From JAOAFX01 sp049700315 (lineage in GTDB: Bacteria; Hydrothermota; Tepidihabitantia; SM23-42; JAOAFX01): a stretch of DNA of 64,000 bases. The stretch is taken from the NCBI GenBank assembly GCA_049700315.1, contig JBNAVN010000006.1, forward strand, positions 10,001-74,000, written 5' to 3'. The notes under the pieces were generated by a model. The model was not told the origin of the DNA and searched no databases. It worked only from the letters and a program-made list of their open reading frames with translations. The translations under genes and the position numbers were made by a program. The stretch's first letter is position 1. Each line of letters opens with the position of its first letter. Positions 58,050-64,000 of the stretch are shown here, one piece after another.

Positions 58050-58703
58050 ATGGAAACAAGGGAACTTAAAGACCAGATAGATACTACATTCAATGAAAGA
58101 TTGTCAGTCTTTTTTCAAACCATTGAAGATATAAAATCTTTGATTACAAAAAATATTGAATGGTATGCCAGGATTTACGATGAGATACATTTATTAAGAA
58201 CATTGCTTGCTGCCTCAAATTTGACAAAAAAGGAAAACATCGCCCTTTTTGTGGATTCACAGAACCTCTATTATTCAGCAAAGGTAAGTTACGGTGCAAA
58301 AGTGAATTATGAGAAACTTTTGCGATTGATCGCTGGTGAAAGAAATCTTGTAAAAGCTTACGCATATATTGTCCAGCCACCTGAAGGAGATGTGAAACCT
58401 TTTGCCACAAGCCTTGAACACATTGGTTATATTGTCAAGATAAAGGATGTGCGCACCCGTGCTGATGGTTCAGCAAAGGCAAATTGGGATATGGGTATTG
58501 CCCTTGATATCCTCGGGATAATTGATTATGTTGACACGATCATACTTGCTTCTGGAGATGGCGATTTTGTACCCCTTGTTGAATTTGTCCGTAATAGACA
58601 CAAGCGGGTGGAGATATTTTCTTTTCCAGAAAATACTGCCTATGATCTGAAAGAAAAAGCCGATAGATTTGAGCCCCTTGATGAAAGGGTCATTCTCTCG
58701 TAA
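58050..58703 (+). CDS. NYN (LabA/DUF88-like) domain protein
   Basis: 217 residues. N-terminal 60 residues are helical, then a NYN PIN-like nuclease fold: NIALFVDSQNLYYSAK (first Asp and Asn), 'KANWDMGIALDILGI' and IILASGDGDFVPLVEFVR, supplying the acidic metal-binding residues. NYN proteins include RNases and proteins of unknown activity. An AAAGGAG site precedes the ATG. It is in the hsp20-lon-GWxTD operon, so a link to quality control is possible but unproven. Confidence 0.85.
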   Translation: METRELKDQIDTTFNERLSVFFQTIEDIKSLITKNIEWYARIYDEIHLLRTLLAASNLTKKENIALFVDSQNLYYSAKVSYGAKVNYEKLLRLIAGERNLVKAYAYIVQPPEGDVKPFATSLEHIGYIVKIKDVRTRADGSAKANWDMGIALDILGIIDYVDTIILASGDGDFVPLVEFVRNRHKRVEIFSFPENTAYDLKEKADRFEPLDERVILS

Positions 58704-58718
58704 GTCTGAAAAAAATAG

Positions 58719-59558
58719 ATGGTTGATTATCATATCCATACAAATCATTCAATTGATGCACAGGGCAGTTTGAATGATTATGTTGAACGAGCCCTTGCAT
58801 TGGGTTTGAAAGAGATTTGCTTTACGAACCACTGCGAACTTGATGAAAAGAGAAATGACAATCTCATAAGATTTAATGGTAATGTTATGCCTATTACCAG
58901 GGATGCACTTCATAAACTTCAGAATGAAGTACTGGCGCAGAAAGAATTGTGTAAACACAGGGGATTAAAAGTTAAATTCGGAATTGAGGTTGGTTTCTTT
59001 GATGGGATTGGAGAACGACTAAAAACCCTGACAGACGGTTTGATGCTGGACTATATACTTGCTGGCATCCATTGTCTTGACCACATTTGTATTGACAGTT
59101 CAAAGGAATGCACTACATTTTTCCAAAGGAGTGATGCAAAAGGATTGTTGGAAAAATATTTCAAGGTGATGGAAATTCTTATTCGTAGCGAGCTCTTTGA
59201 TGCAGTTGCCCATTTTGATGTCTACAAAAAATATGGTCTGAATTTTTATGGTCCAGCAATTAAAATATTTGACCGGGATAGGATATACCATCTTTTTAGA
59301 CTAATGGCTGAATACGAATTAGGGCTTGAAATAAATACTGCGGGCTGGAGAAGGTGCAATGAATTTTATCCTTCAGATGATTTTATGAATCTTGCAATAG
59401 AAGCAGGCATTGAAATCATCACGGTTGGTTCTGATTGCCATAAGTTAGAAGATCTTTCAAAAGGGATAAAAGAGGCACAGACCTATGCGCGGGCGCATGG
59501 ATTCAAAAGGATTTATGGCTTTGAGAGGAGAATGCGATTACCCCTTGACATTTTATAG
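58719..59558 (+). CDS. PHP-domain histidinol-phosphatase-like phosphoesterase
   Basis: 279 residues. Metal-binding PHP motifs in order: DYHIHTNHSIDAQGS (HxH), ICFTNHCELDE, FGIEVGFFDG, AGIHCLDH, AVAHFDVYKKYG and TVGSDCHKLEDL. This is the HisK/HisJ-type histidinol-phosphate phosphatase layout; without other his genes nearby the actual substrate is open. It follows the NYN gene by 15 nt and ends at the promoter of the C25 protease. Confidence 0.82.
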   Translation: MVDYHIHTNHSIDAQGSLNDYVERALALGLKEICFTNHCELDEKRNDNLIRFNGNVMPITRDALHKLQNEVLAQKELCKHRGLKVKFGIEVGFFDGIGERLKTLTDGLMLDYILAGIHCLDHICIDSSKECTTFFQRSDAKGLLEKYFKVMEILIRSELFDAVAHFDVYKKYGLNFYGPAIKIFDRDRIYHLFRLMAEYELGLEINTAGWRRCNEFYPSDDFMNLAIEAGIEIITVGSDCHKLEDLSKGIKEAQTYARAHGFKRIYGFERRMRLPLDIL

Positions 59559-59572
59559 TTAGGGGTTATAAT
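59545..59572 (+). promoter_or_regulatory. Promoter of the C25 protease gene
   Basis: TTGACA (59545-59550), 16 bp, TATAAT (59567-59572). The -35 box lies inside the last codons of the PHP gene. A leader of about 60 nt follows, with AAGGAG before the start. Confidence 0.75.
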
Positions 59573-59638
59573 ATATTGTTATAAGGGGTGTTAGTAATGG
59601 GTTAACAAGAGACTTAAGCCCAAGAAGGAGAATAAGAT

Positions 59639-62600
59639 ATGTTGAAACCAGGTAGAATAATTTTTGCCATAGGGTTAGGAATAACTCAACTGATTGCCTT
59701 TACTATTAATGTTCCACTGGAGAATCTGAGATATGAACTTGAAGATTCCCAGGGGTTTAAAAAAATTGTTGTTGAGAATGGTATAATTCCTGATACCCCT
59801 GGTGCACCAGAAATTCCCTTGATTGTTCATTTATTCACTTTATCCGCAAATCAGAAAATAAGAGAGGTCAGGGTTGTGAATGCACAATGGGAACAGGTCC
59901 CTGGCGAATTTGATATTTTTCCAGTTCAGAAAAGGGCAATAATCGGACAGGCGAATGGCTTTGTTGAACCGGATCCAGTGATCTACAGTTCATCTGACTA
60001 TTATCCACAAAATACTGTTCAGGGTTTTCATTCAGGTAATTTAAGGGGCTATAGAATTGGTCAAATTGCAATTGCACCTTTCAGATATAATCCGGTATTA
60101 AGAAAACTTGAAATTCTGAGAGATTTGGATGTAGAAATAGAAACCGAAATTGTCCAATCAGGTATAGCGCCAATCCGCCAGACAAGTCTTTCAAAAAAGG
60201 TGTTTGAAAAACTTGTTTTGAGAACTGTTGATCGTAAAGGTGCTGGTTTTCAGATTGTTAGCCCTGAATACTATATTGAGGAAAATTCTGAAGATTTATC
60301 GCCTACTGAATTGCCATCTCTTTTAGGACCACCTGTTGACCTGTTGATCATTACTACTGACCAGACTGTTTCCGCATATGCACAATTTCAGCGGTTAAAG
60401 AAACTTCTGGGTTTCAATAGTGTAATAAAAACTATGACCTGGATTAAACAGCATTATCAAGGAGTGGATGATGCAGAAAGGATAAGGAATTTTCTGAAAG
60501 AGGCAGTGCAGAAATGGGGCGTAAGTTTTGTTCTGCTGGGAAACGATGTACCAGAAATACCAACACGGTGGGTATGGATTGAATATGTTATGGGCAACTA
60601 TCCAGCCCATATCACAACTGACCTTTATTTTTCCGACCTTGATGGTAACTGGAATTTTGATGGCGATGATCGGTTCGGTGAGGTGCCTGATTCAATCGAC
60701 CTTTATCCTGATGTCCTGGTGGGACGAATTCCTGCGCACAATCCTGAAGATGTGGTCGGCTATTTCAATAAAATGTATTCCTATATTTTTGATTACCAGA
60801 TACCACCCAATGGAATGATTCCATATTACCGCAAATCATTGTTTTGTTGTAGTGTATTTATAAGTGAATATGATTCCTATTATATGGCAAATCGTTTGAG
60901 CACTCATTTACCTTTTTCTTATACCAAGAAATTTCTCTATGAGAAACCAAAACAGGAATTTCTAAATGCTATTTATGAAGATTATAATCTCATTACTTTT
61001 CTTGCCCATGGCGATGTTAATCTGATGCGGGCAAGAACAAATCCCCGTGAGTTCGTTACAAATTTTACCTATGATTCTTTGACCAACACAAAATATCCGA
61101 TGATGGTGGTTATTACCTGTTATTCAGGTCCGTTCCAGGAGGACTGTCTTGGCGAACACTGGGTAATGAATCAGCATGGCGGTGGTATCGGTTTTATAGG
61201 ACCGTCAAGTTCCAGTGTTGCCCAGGATCAGGAAGTATATATGACTTATCTTTTTGATGCATTATTTGACCATACGCTTTCTGGTGCTCTTGCCTGGGCA
61301 AAGATTCCGCTTGTTGGTCAATCCCAGTTTGACACCTGGTCCAGGGTGTTTCAGTATTCTCTTAATCTATTAGGCGATCCAACATTGAGCATGTGGCGTA
61401 CCACACCCCATCTTGTTGATTCTGTGGTATTGAATAAGGATACGGTTAACCTTGGACAGGATACAGTGATGATACACATTTATCCACCACTGGATACATT
61501 TTTTGTAATATTCAGCAAGGAAAATGAGTTATTCATCAAAGATACAGGCTTTGCAGGAATATCAACTACACCAATCAAGACCAAGTCTCCGGGATTTTTG
61601 AAATATACAATAATGGCTCCAGATTTTATCCCCCATATTGATTCAATCTATGTGCAACCTTCAGTACCATTTGTTGCTTATCATCACTGCAGAGTAGTTG
61701 ATTCTCTTGGGAATGGAAATGGAATTGCTAATCCTGATGAAGTCATAGATTTGTATCTGGGTTTGATAAATAATGGAGACCAGGCAGCCAATGCGGTTAA
61801 TGTGATAATTTCAACTGCTGATAGTTTTGCTACAATCATTATTGATTCTGCTTTCTATGGAACAATGCTGCCCGGTGAAATCAAAGAAAATTTGACGCCG
61901 TTGAAATTAGGAATTGGCACAGAGATGCCTGACCGGCATAGCATTGATCTTTTTATGGAGATTGATTATGATTTGAAAAATTATGATACCTGTCAGGTCA
62001 TTGGGGAATCACCGATTCTTTATTTGTTTACTCAGCAATTCACAGGGCAAGGCAATCTTTATAGAGTTCTACCTTTTGTTGAAAATCAAGGGCATTGTTC
62101 TGGTGATTCTCTTTATGCAAAGATTCATTCCTATTCAGATACAGTTAGCATTTTGGACAGTATTGTTCACTTTCCCTTGGTCCTGCCCGGTGCGATTGAA
62201 CCTGCCCAGGATTCGTTTGTTTTACGACTGAATGCTCCGGGTTCTTTATGCTACAAATTCTCTCTGTATTACCATAATGCGAAGGTTCAGGAGCAAAAGG
62301 TGGTATTAGGCACACCGCCAGGACCTGAATCGTTATGGACATTTGGTAAGCCAAATTCCATAAGTTTGAACTGGACACCGGTCAATAGAGCCCGTGGTTA
62401 TAGAATTTACCGTTCAACAGACCCTTCAGGGATTTTTGAATTTATTAAAAATTCATTATCTCCTGTGGGCTATTTTGAAGATTTGAATGTTCAACAGAAT
62501 GTTGATTATTATTATTATCTGATTGCAATTGATTCATCAATGAATCAGAGTTTGCCTTCAGATACAATCAAAGCCCAGACAAATCCTTTGACTGCTCAGG

Positions 62601-64000
62601 GCTGGCCCAGGACTGTTTTTGGGTATCTTTTTTCATCGCCAAATTTTGGAGACCTTGATACTGCTTATTCAGGTTTTGAAATAACAGTCTGTGCAAAGAA
62701 TGGTGATGTTTATGTCTGGCACAATGATGGAACACCCGTAGGCAATGACCCGTTTGGCAGAATTTTTTCCTGCGGAAAAGAAATCTGGTCATCACCGGCA
62801 GTTGGTGATGTTAATAATGACGGCGCTCTGGAAATATGTTTTGGTGTCAGACATTGGGAAAACAATTTGTATGTTTTGGCAAAATTTGATTCGGTGTGGT
62901 TGCCATTGCCGGGCTGGCCCAAATCAGTTCCTGGTGGTGTGCTTGGTTCTGTTTCTCTGGCTGATGTTGATGAAGATGGTGATCTTGAAATTCTTGTCAT
63001 AACTGAAAATGGTAAATTGTATGTATTCCATCATGATGGCAGCGGTGTGTATTCTCCTGATGGCTTGTTGAAAAATCTATATGGCTGGCACGGTGGTTCA
63101 CCAGCAATTGGCGACATAAATGATGATGGCAATCTGGAAATAATAGCCTGCGGAGGTTCTAATTCAGATTCTTTGTTTGTCTGGGATCGTTATGGAAATT
63201 ATCTTGAACCGTTTCCTGTTGCAGTAGCAAGAAAGATGACCTATTCACCGGTCCTTGGTGATATAATGGGTAACAGCAATCTTGAAATCTGTTTTTACAC
63301 TGATTCTACAGATTTTGTCAATGTGATTGATTCTTACGGAAATATTCTCTGGCAGAATCATATCCCTGCATTGGGTGATGTTGAGGCATATCCAGTTCTG
63401 GCAAATATCATTGGCAACGAAAGACCTGAAATAATATGTGGTAGTAATCAAGGAATGCAGACAATTATGGTTTTTGATTCTTCAGGATTTGCAGTGTCGG
63501 GATTTCCACCGGTGATTGGTCATGACTTTAAACTCCCAATCGTTGCTGATGCTGATGGCGATAGTTCAGTGGATGTTATCTGTGGTGCTGCAGATTGGGA
63601 TCTTTATGCCTTCCACAACAATGGAAATCTTGTAACGGGATTTCCCATACATTTTGGCATAAGGATTGAGCAATCACCTGCAGTTTTTGATATTGATGGC
63701 GATGGAAAACTTGAGTTAATGGTTGGTGCAAATGATTTCAAATTCTGGGTATTCAATCTTGATGCAAAGGTTTTTGACTGGCCTATGTTTCGGTATGATC
63801 CATATAATTCTGGTTGTTACAAATCGCGATTCTGGCCCGGGATCAAAGAAGGTTTTGTGAGAAAGAGTAGTGGAGACAAATTCTATTTCAGCATATCCCC
63901 AAATCCATTCAAAAATCACCTACAAATCAGATACCAGATACCTGATACCCGATATCAAACTAATGGCGTAGGGCAAGGCTTCAGCCTTGCGGAAGTAGTC
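59639..64000 (+). CDS. Gingipain-like (C25) cysteine protease, 3' end beyond the window
   Basis: Open from the ATG at 59639 to the window end: at least 1,454 codons. Signal peptide (residues 1-22), a propeptide-like region, then the caspase-fold catalytic part: 'GVSFVLLGNDVPEIPTRWVW', 'DLYPDVLVGRIPAHNPEDVV', catalytic His457 (ITFLAHGDVNLM) and Cys494 (VITCYSGPFQEDC), 37 residues apart as in gingipains. Next come an Fn3-like domain and a run of FG-GAP/VCBS-type repeats ('SSPAVGDVNNDGALEICFGV', 'GSPAIGDINDDGNLEIIACG'). The C-terminus opens a sorting domain (SISPNPFKNHLQIRY), into which a 7-bp tandem repeat and a hairpin run in frame. Expected to be exported, probably under PorX control (inference). 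Confidence 0.9.
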   Translation, partial: MLKPGRIIFAIGLGITQLIAFTINVPLENLRYELEDSQGFKKIVVENGIIPDTPGAPEIPLIVHLFTLSANQKIREVRVVNAQWEQVPGEFDIFPVQKRAIIGQANGFVEPDPVIYSSSDYYPQNTVQGFHSGNLRGYRIGQIAIAPFRYNPVLRKLEILRDLDVEIETEIVQSGIAPIRQTSLSKKVFEKLVLRTVDRKGAGFQIVSPEYYIEENSEDLSPTELPSLLGPPVDLLIITTDQTVSAYAQFQRLKKLLGFNSVIKTMTWIKQHYQGVDDAERIRNFLKEAVQKWGVSFVLLGNDVPEIPTRWVWIEYVMGNYPAHITTDLYFSDLDGNWNFDGDDRFGEVPDSIDLYPDVLVGRIPAHNPEDVVGYFNKMYSYIFDYQIPPNGMIPYYRKSLFCCSVFISEYDSYYMANRLSTHLPFSYTKKFLYEKPKQEFLNAIYEDYNLITFLAHGDVNLMRARTNPREFVTNFTYDSLTNTKYPMMVVITCYSGPFQEDCLGEHWVMNQHGGGIGFIGPSSSSVAQDQEVYMTYLFDALFDHTLSGALAWAKIPLVGQSQFDTWSRVFQYSLNLLGDPTLSMWRTTPHLVDSVVLNKDTVNLGQDTVMIHIYPPLDTFFVIFSKENELFIKDTGFAGISTTPIKTKSPGFLKYTIMAPDFIPHIDSIYVQPSVPFVAYHHCRVVDSLGNGNGIANPDEVIDLYLGLINNGDQAANAVNVIISTADSFATIIIDSAFYGTMLPGEIKENLTPLKLGIGTEMPDRHSIDLFMEIDYDLKNYDTCQVIGESPILYLFTQQFTGQGNLYRVLPFVENQGHCSGDSLYAKIHSYSDTVSILDSIVHFPLVLPGAIEPAQDSFVLRLNAPGSLCYKFSLYYHNAKVQEQKVVLGTPPGPESLWTFGKPNSISLNWTPVNRARGYRIYRSTDPSGIFEFIKNSLSPVGYFEDLNVQQNVDYYYYLIAIDSSMNQSLPSDTIKAQTNPLTAQGWPRTVFGYLFSSPNFGDLDTAYSGFEITVCAKNGDVYVWHNDGTPVGNDPFGRIFSCGKEIWSSPAVGDVNNDGALEICFGVRHWENNLYVLAKFDSVWLPLPGWPKSVPGGVLGSVSLADVDEDGDLEILVITENGKLYVFHHDGSGVYSPDGLLKNLYGWHGGSPAIGDINDDGNLEIIACGGSNSDSLFVWDRYGNYLEPFPVAVARKMTYSPVLGDIMGNSNLEICFYTDSTDFVNVIDSYGNILWQNHIPALGDVEAYPVLANIIGNERPEIICGSNQGMQTIMVFDSSGFAVSGFPPVIGHDFKLPIVADADGDSSVDVICGAADWDLYAFHNNGNLVTGFPIHFGIRIEQSPAVFDIDGDGKLELMVGANDFKFWVFNLDAKVFDWPMFRYDPYNSGCYKSRFWPGIKEGFVRKSSGDKFYFSISPNPFKNHLQIRYQIPDTRYQTNGVGQGFSLAEVV
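63929..63956 (+). repeat. 7-bp tandem repeat inside the C25 gene
   Basis: Four units: AGATACC, AGATACC, TGATACC, CGATATC. Three units are 21 nt, so the repeat stays in frame and encodes RYQIPDTRYQ with a 7-residue period. Confidence 0.9.
63973..63990. repeat. Hairpin element copy 8, inside the C25 gene
   Basis: Arms GCAAGGC and GCCTTGC, loop TTCA, preceded by GTAG (63968-63971). Same layout as copies 6 and 7, but translated as part of the protease (GQGFSLAE). Confidence 0.7.

Noticed and set aside
60528..62378. Short reading frames on both strands inside the C25 protease region
   Set aside because: A single uninterrupted frame from 59639 to the window end with catalytic His and Cys explains the region.

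Overview
The window looks like one contig stretch (with one 100-N scaffold gap) from a low-GC, Gram-negative, uncultured bacterium. Features pointing to the FCB side of the tree, most likely a WOR-3 (Hydrothermae-like) or related candidate phylum, are two GWxTD-domain proteins, a DUF4159-DUF4175 gene pair, a PorX-type PglZ response regulator, secreted proteases with a Bacteroidota-like C-terminal sorting domain, and a Pseudomonas-like minor pilin operon ending in PilY1. The lineage is inferred from gene content only. No phage, plasmid, CRISPR or rRNA is visible.

Layout. 1-6.3 kb: start of rpsL, several exported proteins, tRNA-Asp, a uridine-kinase-like gene with yggS. 6.3-12.7 kb: type IV pilus minor pilins and PilY1. 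12.9-13.9 kb: a Y1 (REP-associated) transposase framed by two inverted REP-like palindromes. 14-18.4 kb: M6 protease, histidine kinase, tldD. 18.4-22.6 kb: TPR lipoprotein and pyrKDFE. 22.6-23.6 kb: MFS pseudogene and a small outer-membrane protein. 23.8-27.2 kb: nadE, lipoproteins, tRNA-Ile, ferredoxin. 27.3-31.7 kb: DUF4159-DUF4175-TPR operon. 32-38.1 kb: pckG, purH, apgM, nucleotide-sugar dehydrogenase. 38.1-40.1 kb: a decaying patch (gene remnant, broken DUF3024 gene) and an AAA-type ATPase. 40.1-44.3 kb: recA-recX-alaS. 44.4-52.9 kb: tRNA-Leu, tig, clpP, clpX, a glycosyltransferase-like gene, a GGDEF protein, a histidine kinase and porX. 52.9-59.6 kb: hsp20, lon, two GWxTD genes, a NYN-domain gene and a PHP phosphatase. 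59.6 kb to the end: a gingipain-like C25 protease that runs off the window.

How the genes fit together. Two cell-surface themes recur: type IV pili, and a secretion route resembling the type IX system (histidine kinase plus PorX, and M6 and C25 proteases with C-terminal sorting-like domains). The 44-59 kb block is rich in protein quality control (tig, clpP, clpX, hsp20, lon). The pyr block covers the late steps of UMP synthesis.

Genome-level signals. Twenty promoters can be read by eye with TTGACA/TATAAT-type boxes, all with exactly 16 bp between the boxes. Nine of them sit so close to a start codon that the mRNA should be leaderless. Intergenic DNA also carries a family of short hairpins whose stems differ from copy to copy while loop and flank look alike, and short degenerate tandem repeats. 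One member of each is embedded in frame in the C25 protease gene. These repeats, the RAYT/REP unit and the promoter grammar are the most novel-looking signals here.
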